A stretch of 64,000 bases of DNA, taken from contig MU004192.1 in assembly GCA_010093605.1 (NCBI GenBank), positions 261,774-325,773 on the forward strand. Reading direction: 5' to 3'. The notes below the pieces were generated by a model. That model was not told the DNA's origin, searched no databases, and saw nothing but the letters and a program-made list of their open reading frames with translations. The position numbers and the translations under genes were made by a program. This stretch comes from Lophium mytilinum. Its lineage: Eukaryota > Ascomycota > Dothideomycetes > Mytilinidiales > Mytilinidiaceae. Shown in pieces: positions 1-12,900 of the stretch (its first letter is position 1; every line of letters starts with the position of its first letter).

Positions 1-83
1 GTCTTGCACGCTATCTGCACCTTCTTAAAGATCATCTAATTCTATTTGGACGATATTCTCAGACCCGCATTTCCTTTCTTTTC

Positions 84-1817
84 ATGTCTACCAGCGTTTC
101 AAATGTGGCGGGAGATGCAGACGAGACTCCTCGCGTTTTGAACGACCTGCTCTATCGCAAAATCCGCCAAGAAGCTTTCAACGACGTAGATGGCGCGACC
201 TTTAGTCACTTTTCGTGCGCAGATATCTATGATGCAGATGAGGCTGGGGGGGTGTACCACGCTGGAATGAACGACTTAGCTATAAGAGCGTCTATAGCAG
301 TGAGTAGCTATCGCCCCGCGTCACGCGTCACCATATTAATGTCCCAAATCAGAAAGATATGGATCGAGAGAAGGGGCATCGTCCACGGCTCAAGATCTTG
401 TGAGTCTTCCTTTTCTTGAAAGCAGTATTCTCGGCATCTTGCGATGCAATTGGTTTCTGGGAATCAAGCCTTGCATAAGACTCTAATAAATCCAGCTTCC
501 TTGACGGCGTACCAAAAGATCCAAGCCGCCTCCCAATCACCTCAAGTCTCCTGGGAGAGATTTTCTCAACATACAAAGTCAACTCACGCTTCGCGGATTT
601 CGTGCACCGCCAGCACATGCCTGGCCAAGCCTCGCAATCAACCACTTCTCTCGACCATGGTAAGTAGCCCTATCGCTCAATTCCCGTTATCCATTCTCTA
701 AACTGGTCTGTCTTGTGAACAGAATTATGGTTCTCTGCTGTGATACGGTCACACGAGTCCTACCGTGGAAAGCGCACCGACCTATCACGCTCAGTTATCG
801 ATTGGCAACGCTGCTGCATTTGGGGAGATCACCATGCAACCGGTGACTTCACTTACATGATATGGCGGTGTCCGCTCTATATCAAAGAGATGTTTCGGGA
901 GACATTCATAGGCCCCGATGGCTCCAACTTACTGTACCATCCTATGCTCGTCCACGCATTCTTGGCAGAAAACATCGTCGTTCACGCATACGACTTTCTG
1001 AAGTACTTCGCGGAGCCATTGTATTCGTGGGAGAACAAGGCCGACGAGTTGCGCACCGCAGAAGACTATACGCAACGCTCAAAAGCATTCCTTGCTCTCT
1101 CCCGCCAGATACATCAGGTGGCTACTGACTATGACATCCTCGAAGCTACCATTGCGCATCTCCGGAAAGAATCGAAATGGTACAAAGAAGCGAAAGTAGC
1201 CGAGTCTTTTGATCCTTCCACCACGCGCAAAATGCACAGCGCGCAACGCATTCTTGACGAGATCTTCGAGAATCTAGCGAGAGAGGTCAAGCTAATTGGC
1301 ACGTACAGTAATCTATACCTTGAGCGGGCCAAGATTGGGGTGGACGAATGTTTTGCAATGATGACACAGCGAGATTCGGAGGTTTGTCTTTTTTCAATTT
1401 GCTCCGTAATTCTATTGTCTTTTCTGATCGTATCCACAGATCAACCTCCGCATGGCCGCTGAGTCCACCAATATGGCGCGTGCCTCCCAAGAAGACAACC
1501 GCTCTCTACGCGTCATTCAAATCATTGGCGCCATTTTCCTTCCTGGCTCTTTCATCGCGTCCATCTTCGGCATGGGCTTCTTTACGACCAACGTAAATGA
1601 CCAAGGCAATGCGGTATTTTCTGCGTCGTCTAGATGGTGGATCTATCTCGCGGTTGCGGTACCAGTGACTATACTCATATTGATACTCATGGGCGCCTAT
1701 CAGATGTGGAGTGATGCTCTGGCTAGGAAGAAGGAAAAATCGGATACGTTGGACGACGTGGAGGATATTATTGAGCAAATGAAGCGGAGTAGGAGTCGGG
1801 GAAGTAAAGCTGGGTGA
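84..1817 (+). CDS. CorA-like Mg2+ transporter family protein
   Basis: Predicted member of the fungal CorA-like divalent-cation channel family. I place five exons, 84-299, 353-399, 496-659, 723-1381 and 1440-1817, all GT-AG and phase-consistent, giving 487 aa. The long soluble N-terminal part contains the ELWFSAVIR stretch usual in fungal members and a helical stalk (about residues 270-380). Two membrane segments follow, about 390-411 and 428-450. The pore-loop position reads GMGFFTTN after the first membrane helix, in place of the classical GMN. A short basic, charged tail ends the protein. The intron at 400-495 was preferred over shorter options because it joins PRLKIFFLDG, which fits the family. 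Transport substrate and membrane are inferred from family only. Confidence in family is high; exons 1-2 are less certain. Confidence 0.85.
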
Positions 1818-2481
1818 TTTCAAAGATACGGGGAGTACGCAAGGCGTTTATGAGAGAACGATCATGCAGTTCGATCGATAAAGCCTAAGGACCAAATTAC
1901 GAAAGAGTGCACAGATACTCCGAGATATCAGCAAAAAAGAATCGATTGCAGGCTGTGCACTATGCTTCCGGTTCGACGAGAATTTCCAAAGTGGAGTTGA
2001 GTACCTGGTTTGGTCATACCTCCACCGATGATGCGCATCGCTCAACCACCAATCAACAACGCCATGCGACGCACACCGTGAACTCCAAGGCCTTCGATCA
2101 TCCCGCTCAACATTATCCATGCCGTCCGAAATCCCCGCACCCTGGAGCTTGGTGGACATCTTGATTAGCTTGTTTCCTAATAACGTAAAGAAGCCGTCCT
2201 CCCACCCCAAAAAACGGCGCTAGAATCGCATCCTAGTCAACAAGCCAGGCCAAACAACGCGTGCATGTTCAATTGATAATGTCTAATTGGCATGTTCCTG
2301 ACTATCCTTGAGGATTGGCACGTCATATTACTGTGCTAGGCTGGAGGCCTCGGTCGGAAGATGGGGGTAGCTCTTGCCAAGATCTACCTAGCTAGAGCTT
2401 GGATAGCTACAAAAGATGGCCGTGGCCCGCCAGCACGCCGGGTAGTCCTTGAAGACAGCACTGCAAAATCAAATTGGCATC
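1818..2481. other. Intergenic, tandem genes
   Basis: Lies between the CorA-like 3' end and the PhoD start. I see no coding potential with family resemblance, no RNA gene and no repeat. The part next to 2482 presumably holds the phosphatase promoter. Confidence 0.5.
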
Positions 2482-4591
2482 ATGAAGCTGCAATTGTTGA
2501 CTCTTGTCTCTTCAGCTGCCCTCGTCAGCGCCAGCTACACCAAGAACCTCAATTACCGCAGTCCCTCAGAGCATCATCCTGCGCTCGGCGTATCAATCCA
2601 CAAGGTTGTAAAGCGGAATAACCCCTCAAGCAAATGGGACCCGTCGAAGCTGAACTTTACCCATGGAGTAGCTTCTGGCGACCCTTTCCCTGACAGCGTA
2701 GTCCTCTGGACGAGAATTGCGCCCTCGGCTGATAACGACAAGTCCAACGTTACCGTTGAGGGATACGTGCCGCTATACAATCATGATACGGAAGAGTATG
2801 TTGCTACTTCCAATGCGCCAGTCTGTGTGCAATACAAGATTGCCACCGATAAGGGGTGCAAAAGTGTGGCGGACTCTGGAACGGTGTACACTTCCTCTGA
2901 CATCGACTATACTGTAAAGGTAAGTGAAATAGTCTCAGTCTTATTCGTTCTCTTTTGATAATGAATGAATTCTGTGTCTGACAATAATATGATTAGGTTG
3001 AGGCGAAGAATTTGAAGCCATACACCACATACTACTACCAATTCAATGTCTGCAATTCGAACAATGTCAGCCCGTTAGGGAGGACCAAGACGACACCTCA
3101 TGCCGATGATGACATTACCAAGGTTGGGATCGCTGTCTACTCTTGCTCGAACTTCCGTAAGACTCATGACTCAAAGCGTTTGCTATACGATGTACTAATC
3201 ATTTTCAGCATTCGGTTTTTTCAACGCATACGGAAATCCCGTGCGAAAAGTACACAATGATTTGATTTCTCGTGCGATTAACGTGACTAACAGTCCACGC
3301 AGGACTCTGTAGACTACGTGGTCCATCTCGGTGACTATATATACGAATACGCGAACGGCGAATACGGCTGGGGCCAAACCATTGGCCGAGTCCCTCTACC
3401 TGACAAGCAAATTTACTCGTTGTATGACTACCGCAAGCGAATCGCAACCTACCGCACAGATCTCGATCTCGTTGCAAGCCATCAGCAATTCCCATGGATT
3501 CCCGTGTGGGACGACCATGAGGTTTCTGACAATACCTACCGCGATGGTGCGTCGGAGTTGAACAACACCGAAGCGTCTTTCGTTGAGGATGGTGGAGTCA
3601 GCGTCGACCAGCGAAAAATGAATGCTGTTCGAGCGTACTTCGAGTGGATGCCGATCAGGTGCGACTCTTCTAGTCCTCATAAGCTTCATTACTGATCTTC
3701 AATAGACAAGTCGAAATGGACGACAACCTCCGCATTTGGCGCTCATTCTCTATCGGCAAAGTGCTTGACCTCATTATGCTCGACACTCGTCAGTACGATC
3801 GCTCCATCACTGACCTCTACTGGAACACCGACTACGTCCACTCGATCTCCGACGACGCCGGGCGCAGCATGATGGGCAGCCGACAAGAAAACTGGTTCTA
3901 CAACCAACTCTCCTCATCCTCCTCGCGCGGCGCGGCATGGCGCATCGTAGGCAGCCAAACCGTCTTCAGCCGGCTCAACGAATCCGTCGCCTACGGCCTC
4001 GAGAACCCACTCGACTACGACGCATGGGACGGCTACCAAGCCAACCGCAACCGCACGTTCCAGCACCTCTACAACAACAACATCGGCAACAACATCTTCC
4101 TCTCCGGCGACAGCCACGCGTCCTGGGTATCCGACCTCGTCTGGCTCGACGAAAAGACGTACGACCCCGCCACCGGCGCCGGCAGCATCGGCGTCGAGTT
4201 TGCGGGCTCGGCGGTGACGTCGCCTTGCCCGTATGGCGCGAATATCTCGATGGCGTTGGCGCACAATGCCACGCGGTTTTTGGTTGCTGCGAATGAGGAG
4301 CTGCAGTGGAGCGATATATACTACCGCGGCTATTACGAACTGCACATCTCGCCGAGCGAGGTCGAGGCTAAGTATTTTGGGCTGCCGACTGTAGTCACAA
4401 GAAATAGTTACGAGATCAGCCTGGCGAATTTCACGGTTAAGAGCGGGGCGAATAGGCTCGCGAGGCCGGTTGCGGGGGGATTTGTGGAGAGCGGGAGTTT
4501 GAAGACGGGGAAGACGGTTATGACGAATGCGACGGTGGATACGGGGAATGGGACTTGGTTTGTTAGTCATTTTGACTTGGAGGTTTTGTAG
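2482..4591 (+). CDS. Secreted PhoD-type alkaline phosphatase
   Basis: Metal-dependent phosphatase/phosphodiesterase of the PhoD family, probably extracellular. Exons 2482-2919, 2997-3156, 3209-3249, 3303-3658 and 3706-4591 give 626 aa. The start at 2482 was chosen over the in-frame ATG at 2449 because it puts a clean signal peptide (MKLQLLTLVSSAALVSAS) at the N-terminus. Family marks are FTHGVASGDP near residue 62, VVHLGDYIYEY, WDDHEVSDN, IMLDTRQYDR and SGDSHASW near the end of the catalytic part; their Asp, Asn and His residues are the known metal ligands. Many N-x-S/T sites agree with secretion. It likely scavenges phosphate from esters. Family call is secure; substrate is not determinable from sequence. 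Confidence 0.93.
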
Positions 4592-5486
4592 GTGGACGGG
4601 AAAGCCATAGGGAGATGCGCATATGATACGAAAGAATATGAGGTTTTGTGGACCGGGGACAGCTAAGAACTGTAGAATTGACATCTTATGAACTCGACAC
4701 TCCATATTAGATCGATCAGAGACAGTCGTTGCTGGACGACCCGAATTAGGCTATGGATTAAGGCTTAAATTGGCGTTGTTGAGATGTATAAACGGGAGCC
4801 AGTCCCTGCGATTTGAACTCGATTTGGGCATATTATTGCCAGGGCCTACAAATTGAACGATTCGCAATTGCCCATTGCACGACACGCTAAACCGGACGTT
4901 GAAATCCAGGGCTATTTGGGTTGTGCGAGATGTACTTAATGGGTGTATAATATTCCGGAGCAATGAATCTTCATATTTCAGAGAACACAACAAAGCTAAG
5001 AAAGCAGTAGCGGGAAAGGGTACAGATATCTTTGACAAGATACTGCATCTACCTCCGTCTCATGCGAGCAAGTTCAGTAGATTTAGAAAACGAAGATAAG
5101 GATATATTCGAGCAAGATCAGGGTATCCCAAACCGAATCCAATGACACCATGTAGCCAAGACAGCTTAGAAAAGCTTGAAATCCAAAAGACTAAACATGC
5201 AACGCTGCTAAACCAACCCTTTTGAACACCGCCTGATGTCGGCTCGCGAACGCCATGGTTACCCCTGTTTCGCCTGATGAAAGACGGCTGAAGCTATGAG
5301 CCACCACTTTTGCGAGCAAGCCGAGTCCTCTCTTGATAATGTGACGACGCGTAAAATCTTGTTTCGTTGCAAAGGGGGATGATTTCGAACCAAGGGTCCT
5401 GCAAGCCTTCGACGTGAGGCCAACAATCCAAACTCCTTTCCCAAGCTATTCGAACAACCGTTCGATCCAAGAAAGTCATGAAGTCG
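4592..5486. other. Convergent 3' intergenic region
   Basis: Between the ends of the PhoD and Sfi1 genes. Only short ORFs without family features are present. A T-loop-like string near 5385-5400 is not supported by a tRNA fold. I see nothing else. Confidence 0.5.
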
Positions 5487-8400
5487 TCATCTCCCCTCCT
5501 CGACGATGTCCTCGAACCCCACACGCCCTCTTCCTCTAGGTTTGACCGCTGAGCTACCACGGCTGCCAATCCCTTGCGCTCTCAGCCGCCGCTCGAACGA
5601 TGTGATTCCTCCAATAGGACCTCTTTCACCATCTCCTGGACCTGCTCTAGAAGCCGGCGGCGCGCTCGCAGCGCCGAAAGCTGGGTTGAACGCCGCATTT
5701 CCACCACCACCGAGGAATGATACACCGCCGCCGCCAGCACCGAGCAGTCGTTCTCTCGCTAGGGCTCGAGCTGTGTTGCGTTTCGATGGTGTACGGAGGT
5801 ATCCCGGGGTTGAGTTTAAGAAAGGCCTCTCTGGCTCGACTTCGGGCTCCTGGTTCACAATCTCAGCCTCGAGCTCCTGCTGTTCTGCGTCCGGATTCCG
5901 CGTCGAGGGACGTAATCCAGTAGACGCGGCAGCAGGTCCGCCACCGGCTTGATCAGGCGAAAAGGAGAGACTGAGATTCAGATCCGCGCCATCAAGGAAC
6001 GCGTCGTCGTCGAATGCAGTCCAATTTTCCGCGCGCGCGATGGTATCTTCACCAAGTTCCTGCTCTTCAAGGCCCTCGCCCTCGTCAGTGACGGGGACAG
6101 GTCTTCGACCTGGTCTAGGGCTTGGTGAGACGGCTCTCTGCGCTTCTCTTTTTCTAACCTGCTCACTCCAAAATCTGACCATGGCTCTGACATGCTTCTC
6201 CCAATTCCGCCTTTGCAGCGCAATGGCGCTGTCCTCTTGTCGTTGGAGCTGAAAGATGCGCCAGCGGAGCTTCTTGAGGCATGTCGCGGCACTTACAGCC
6301 TGGCTTTCCACCTTCAAGGCAACGGCCTGAGTTTCTAGTTCTTGCGCGTGTTGATACCGCTCAGTCCAGATCGTAATTGCGTGGAGCAACAGCTTTTGGG
6401 TGCGGAAGCGCTCAGCCTGGTGCTCAAGCGAAAGAATCTCGTTGCTGCGCTCGCGCCAGCCACCAAAGAGCGCAGTGGCATCTCTCCAGAGCCAGTTCTC
6501 GCGCAGTTCTACCGCTTGTCGCTCTTGCACAGCTAGCTGAGCAGTACGATCCCGCCATTTCCCGAGCATGCGTCGAGTAAGTCCCATTTTGGTGTCGCGG
6601 CGGACTTGGACATATGCGTCGCGGCGCTGAATACGGCGGGCGATGGTCTCTTGTTCCTCTCTCTGGACGCGGGAGTGCTGTGTAGCGTTGCGCCATTGGC
6701 TGATGGCATGCTTGGTGGTTACGTAGTAGTTGGCCCGCTCGGCATCTTGATTTAGTTGAACAAGGTGGTCGTGACGATCGAATAACTTGTTAAAGGCACG
6801 CTGGGTGATCTTGGGCTCGTATAAAGATAATGCAAGCGCATTCTGGTTTTGGCGAAATCTAGTTGTGTTTCTGAGCTTGGTGAGACAGCTTCGCATGAGA
6901 CTTATAGTACGGTCGACGGTAAAATTTTGCTCTGCGGTTTCCAGTCTTTGGCGTTGGTCTTGCGCTTTGGTAATCCATTGAGTAAAAGTAAATCGCTTAA
7001 GTCGAGTGTTGCGAACCCGAATGAACAAAGAAGCTCTGGATTCTAGGAGCCATTTGTATAGCACCTGTACTACCAATCGGTCGTTGATTCGTGAAGTCAA
7101 GATCTGGCAACGTAGATGGTCATTCCATGCCGTCAAAGCATTTCGAAGAATTCGTTGTTGATTTATGGCGGCAGCTTGTCGCGAGAGCTTTGCCTGGAGA
7201 TGCCATGTCTGTAGGGCAGATCTGGCCACTCTGTTATCCTTCTGTTGCGACATTTGGGCCAATAGGGGCTTTAGTTGCGCCTGTTTTCGCAACGCACGGA
7301 AGGCTGTTGAGAGCAGTGCCTTGGTCCTAAACTCTCTCTGCAGAGGCTCCAGTCTTTGCACAGCTGATGTCTTTTCGCTCCACTGCCTAAGCGTGTTTCT
7401 CTGGACATCATGCACTCTAATCTGCTGAACAAAATCCTCTCTTTCTCTCAACATCCTCGTCATACTGGCCCATCTCAAAAAGAACGACTTCTTGAGCCTA
7501 CCAGCATACCACCAGGGAGCTCGGCGTTCAAAAAACTGCCAGCTCCAACGCTGGTAATGGCGATAAACTAGGTTCTCCTGATAAACAGCGAGAGCCTGAA
7601 CTTTCTGCTCTTCGATGGCGGCTGTTCTCTTCCGCCATATACCAAAAAACTTTCGAAGTCCTACTCTTCGGATCTTGAATTCATTCACAGCTGTGATTTC
7701 GCGCCACGCCTTGAAGTATTTGGTTCGTAGAATGTGCCTTCGCGCCTCGGATGTCCTCTTCACCTCGTCCGAAGCACATTGAGCCCAGTGCGAGAAAGCC
7801 TTTGAAAGCAAAAACAGGTTATACGTCCTACCGGCACGGCTCTCCTGGCGGGCCCAGAAGCGCTCTGTCTCTTTTTGCTGTTGCTTAGCTTTGAGTCCAG
7901 AGCGCCACTCTTCGAAAGCATGCCGAACGGTCCAGGTACGGTGGTAGGAAATCGCCTTCAATTCAAGATTCTCCTCCTCTTCGCGGACCTGTGAAGCTGC
8001 ATCGCGCCACTGCTGAAAGTAGTTACGTGCGTTGATCTTCGTTCGATCGTACAGGAATGTATTGGCCCAGTCCAGCATTTCGGCTTCCGTAGGCCGGTAT
8101 ACGATCTCTAGGGGCACATATCGGCGCCCCGGATTTTGTTGTGCGTACTGATCGTGGTTTCGAACGGGCGCAATAGAGCCTTCAGACCCATCTGCAGAAT
8201 AGCTATCATGAAGTTGTGCGAGCGGATCTCCAGGATTCCGCCTAATCCTCAGACTGCCTTGGCTAGACACGGATCCAGTTCTCTTCGGCCGGTATGCTAA
8301 AGTATCAGACACAGCCCTTTGGTTCACCCGGCCCCTAATCGGTAATGGCGGCAGCGCTCTCGACCGTGAATGCGATCGCGCGCGCCCTGCCACACCCTGA

Positions 8401-8960
8401 TCCGTCGCGCGACTCGACGGTCTCTCGATGCCGTTCCCGTAGGTCGACAGGCGCCTCCGGGCAGCTGCATTGTCGTCTCCGCTGTGGTGTGTCGCGTCGT
8501 ACATGGAATTGAATGACGCGCGCCTGGATGGTGCTCTCCTTCCCTCCTGCGATGTACTAGCATATCCGTTGAGGCCATGGTGGTCGAGATTGCGCGTGAT
8601 GTCCTCGACTCCCTCTCCCTCTCTGTCAACCTCGATTTCGATCCCCATGCGCGCCAGCTTCGCCTGGAAGTGCGTGAAAAGATCCCCCCCTTCCCTTGGT
8701 CCCTCTTGCATATGAAATATGAAACGGATGAGGATGCGATCATGATCGGTGGTGAGGCCGTGGCGCGCGAGGACGGTCTCGTAGGCCGCATACAGGGCGT
8801 GGAATGGCGGCCCGGGGAGGCTTTGCGCCGCCGTGACGATCTCGTAGAGGATTTCAATGTCTACAATTTTGTATCAGTATGAACCCGGTAGAAGTGGAGA
8901 GGCTGGGTTTTTACCATCGTTGGAAAGGGGAGGCAGCTCATCGGTGGTGGAAGCTTGCAT
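5487..8960 (-). CDS. SFI1: Sfi1 spindle-pole/centrin-binding repeat protein
   Basis: Filamentous scaffold that binds centrin (Cdc31) and builds the half-bridge of the spindle pole body. Two exons, 8960-8915 and 8860-5487, give 1139 aa. The small first exon encodes MQASTTDELPPLSND and joins to IEILYEIVTAAQSLPGPPF, the conserved fungal N-terminus. From about residue 260 to 900 the protein is a run of roughly twenty long-helix repeats with the Sfi1 signature of a hydrophobic pair followed by W and a basic residue (for example AFSHWAQ, YFKAWRE, FFGIWRK, MLGKWRD, LFGGWRE). The C-terminal 200 residues are acidic, then Gly/Ala-rich and probably disordered. It is divergent from the 59-aa gene at 9307. 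Confidence is high from repeat pattern and length. Confidence 0.93.
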
Positions 8961-9306
8961 TCGAAGGGACTCGGGCGACAGACGCGGGTCCCCAAAGGCA
9001 TAAGCGCGACGTGGAAGACGTTTCGATCATGGAATGGCCAAGGCGGTGCGGAAAGGGCGATCGCGGGCAATTAAGCATTACTAGGGAAAAAGAAGAAGGA
9101 AAAAGAAATGGTGGTGATGGCAGCAAGTGAAGTGGGTGTTTCGCTGCACGCGTGAAGGAGAGCAAGAAATGCGCTTGGGCCCTTTGTTGTTGCCAAGTTT
9201 TGCCAAGCCGGGCCTGTGCTTCGGCGCCATTCACTGCCTGTCGTTGTGTGGACGTCGTTGAGGATGAAACACCAGCCTACACCAAACCGATTTCCATCTG
9301 GCCACC
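8961..9306. promoter_or_regulatory. Divergent promoter region, SFI1 / NDUFAF8-like
   Basis: A 346-bp gap between two divergently transcribed start codons, so it must hold both promoters. ORFs inside it show no family resemblance. No individual element is confidently assigned. Confidence 0.5.
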
Positions 9307-9598
9307 ATGCCCTCCAAGACCCGTCCAATTGAGAAGTTTGCTACCGCCGTAGGGAAGTGCTCAGCGGAGGTGGGTACTTCACCTTCTCAATCTTTATATT
9401 CGCCTCCTCTGACGCATTCCATTGAAGGGAGCCGTCTATGGAAAGTGCATCGTTGCAGACTACCAAAACGTCACTAAAGACAAGTGTCTTACTGAGTTTC
9501 TGAAACTGAAAGACTGCTATCTGGTAAAGTAGTTCACTGCGATTGTCTGAAGTTAGACTCTAACGCTTTGATGGCAGGCCGCATACAAGAAACGGTGA
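9307..9598 (+). CDS. NDUFAF8-like twin CX9C complex I assembly factor
   Basis: A 59-aa protein from three exons: 9307-9369, 9428-9523 and 9578-9598, with GT-AG introns of 58 and 54 bp. Residues include CSAEGAVYGKC and CLTEFLKLKDC, each a CX9C pair, so the fold is a CHCH helical hairpin with two disulfides, as in proteins imported into the intermembrane space by Mia40. The order C-SAEGAVYGK-C, then a short basic linker, then C-LTEFLKLKD-C and YLAAYKK matches human NDUFAF8, which stabilises NDUFAF5 during complex I assembly. Coding exons are too short for simple ORF calling, so such genes are easily missed. The CHCH assignment is direct from sequence; orthology to NDUFAF8 is an inference from spacing and flanking residues. 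Confidence 0.85.
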
Positions 9599-9953
9599 GG
9601 ATTCATCCGAATAGACCATCTCAATCAGATATGGCGCGCCGCGGACGATGCATGTATGGCGCAATGTGGCGTGTAGGGGAATGAGAGTGCCTTTGCACAA
9701 TCACTCTGCGTGTGGCTCCCAACTCTTGAATGACCTACTTGGGCTCCCCTGCAAAGCTGACAAAGCCATTTGTTATCGCGATCACTGTACAATAGACCAT
9801 GTACATGTTACATGTTCCTGTAATCACGAAATAGACTGTAAACAGTGCATATGCTGTACTTCTTTTGAGCTAGCATAGCTTTGAAAGCTCTATCCTCAGG
9901 TATTCTATGAACTCGTGCCGTCCTTTTCGACATCATCTCATCCTCTGTAACCT
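9599..9953. other. Convergent 3' intergenic region
   Basis: Separates the NDUFAF8-like gene from the end of the isoleucyl-tRNA synthetase gene. Probably 3' UTRs of both. I see no gene, RNA or repeat. Confidence 0.5.
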
Positions 9954-12900
9954 CTACAGCTTCACAAGCCTCAGCAGGAAATTCGCCTTGTGAATCTCCT
10001 GTTCTTCCTCTACGATGACGGTCTCGTCACTCTTGTCTGGGATCTTTCCTTCAACCTCCGTTGTGATATGCTTGTCAACGTTCCGCCTCAGAGCCTTCTC
10101 GAATATCTTCCCTTGGCTCGCGAAACAGGTCTCCAGACCGACATCTTCAGGGTCGCTGAGTACTTTGTACTCCATACCGACATCATCGGTAGCCACCAGT
10201 CCGGCCTTCTTCCGAAGATCTTGCACCCGACGAATGATTTCTCGTGCTAGGCCCTCTTGCACAAGCTCGGGGTAGCTTGCGACGTCAAGGACTGTGAAAA
10301 TCAGCATCTTGCTATAGCTAATTGGTCGCCATCTGGAGACTCACCTATGAGAACGTCGTCGTCGGTGTTGAACTCTTGGTTCTTGCTAGCCTCATCCTCG
10401 CGCAGCCCACGCTTGACGAGAAGGTCCTCCTTTTCAAGTTGGATACCATCAACAGTAATTTTCCCGCTACTCCGGAAATCCTTGACATCCTTACTAGTGA
10501 GGGACGGAAGAGCCTTCTTGACCTTCACCGCATCTTTCTTCAACTTCTTGCCAAGCACTGAGAAGTCAGCGGTCACGGAGTATTGCACCTTGTACTTGTC
10601 CTCGTCACTTGAGAGGACGAGTTCCCGCACGTTCAGTTCGTCCAGAATGTATGTCTCGAGGCTCTTGACGTCGTCGAGATATTCTTGGTCGGGGTGAATG
10701 ATGACGAGCGTCTTCAAGGGCGTCTTCAGACCGATGGTTCGTCGATCACGGCAGATACGACCGAGGTCGATTACAGTCTGCATACGGCTCACCTGCCGCT
10801 CAATGATAGGGTCAAATAGCTCCGATCGAACCTCGGGAAACGGTAGGAAATGCACACTGCGATCATCCTCTGCATGGAGCGACTGCGGAATATGAGGAAG
10901 TAGCCGCAAGTATATGTTGTCAGTGATGAACGGCGTGAAGGGTGCCAGTCCTCGGCACAGAGTGTACAAGACCTCGAAAAGGGTGTTGAGAGCATGCTTC
11001 GTATCGTCGAGACCATTTTCACCCTTTAAGCGACTTCGATTGAAGCGAATGTACCAATTTGTGGTGTTGTCGATAAGAGCTAGTAGACGCGGAACAACGG
11101 TATACAATCGGTACGCAGCCATTTCCTCGTTGACGAAAGCGAGTAAAGACTGGCAAGATGCTAATATCCAGCGGTCCATGACATTGGTATTTGTCTTCTC
11201 AGCTGCAGGGTCAAACTCGAAATGCAGATCTGCAACTTTCTTCAGAAGTGACACCTGCTGCTCGAAGAACTGATGCGAATTCCAAAGAGGTAGCAAGACT
11301 TTAGAGACGATTTCTTTCACACCTTTCTCGGAGAATCTGAGGGTTTCTGCTCGCACAACAGGACTGTTGATGAGATATAATCGGAGAGCATCAGAACCGT
11401 AGTTATTCATCACCAAGCTAGGATCGGGATAGTTCTTTAGTCGCTTCGACATTTTCTTTCCGTCTTCCGCGAGCACAATGCCATTGACGACACAGTTCTT
11501 GAAAGGGAGCTCGCCAAAAAGGTGAGTGCCTAAGACAGTTAACGTGTAGAACCATCCTCGTGTCTGATCCAGGCCCTCGGCGATGAAGTCTCCTGGGAAT
11601 GATGCCTTGAACTCTTCTACATTCTCGAAGGGATAGTGTTTGCTCGCATAAGGCATGCTACCAGACTCGAACCAGCAGTCGAACACTTCGTCTACGCGAC
11701 GCAAAACGCCTTTGCCTTGCTTGCTAGGGATCGTAATAGGGTCCACGTGATCTCTATGGATATCGTCAAGGGCTGCATCAACGCCGGATAGCTCTTTCAG
11801 CTCGGCTATGCTGCCGATGCAGACCATTTCCTTGAAGTCATCGCTAACCCAGATGGGTAGTGGTGTTCCCCAGAAACGATTCCGGCTAACCGCCCAGTCT
11901 CGAGAATTTGAGATCCAGTTGGCGAAACGCTTCTCCTTGACGAAAGATGGGACCCAATGAGAGCCTTCAATGTTCTCAAGCATCTTCGGGATGATGTCGG
12001 GAACTTTCACAAACCACGAAGGCACTGCTCGGTAAATCAATGGAGTGTCGGAACGCCAGCAAAACGGGTAGCTATGCGTTATTTGACTGTCCACCACTAA
12101 GCGGCCCGATGCCTTCAGATGTTTTATGATTCCCTTGTCGGCTTCTTTGACGTGTTGGCCGGCGAAATCGCTCACCACAGACGTAAATCGGCCAGCGTCG
12201 TCTACCGGATTTGGAGGAGGGCGGCTTTCGTTGATGACTCCGTTATCTAACGCGACTTTGTAATCCTCTTCACCAAATGCGGGCGCTTGATGAACAATGC
12301 CAACACCTGAATCGGCCGTCACATATGTAGCGCTAATGACGCGGAATCCAACCTCTTTGAATTCCTCTTTGTAGTAGTCAAATAGCGGCTCGTATTCCCA
12401 ACCGACCATATCTTTTCCCTTGACCTTTTCCAGAATCTTGAACTTGGCTTTTTTGGGGTCTTTATATAGCGTCCTGAGGAGCGCTTCCAGTAGAACGTAA
12501 TTTTTCCCCGACTTTTCGTCCGCAATCTTGATATATTCAAAGTCCGGGTGAACGCAAAGAGCCACATTGGAAGGTAGCGTCCACGGAGTTGTCGTCCAAG
12601 CCAATAGGCACGTCTTTTCGTCCTTGAGGAGAGGAAACGAGACGACCACGGCAGGGTCCTGGACGTCCTTGTAATTTTGAGTCGCCTCAAAATTGCTGAG
12701 TGGAGTTCCCAGGGCAGTCGAATATGGCATGACCTTGAAGCCTCGGTACACAGCATTCTTCTCCCACAGCTGCTTGAACACCCACCATTCGCTCTCCATG
12801 AATGATGTGTCCATCGTCTTGTAATCATTGTCGAAATCTATCCACCGCCCAAGCCGGTCAATGGTGGTGCGCCACTCTGTTGCATATCTCATGACAATGG

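Noticed and set aside
3914-4705. 263-codon minus-strand ORF inside the PhoD gene
   Set aside because: Antisense to a strongly supported coding exon; Arg/Val-rich with no family features, as expected from GC-rich codon bias.
5380-5410. T-loop-like string ggttcgaa in the reverse strand suggesting a tRNA
   Set aside because: No matching acceptor, D or anticodon stems can be formed around it.
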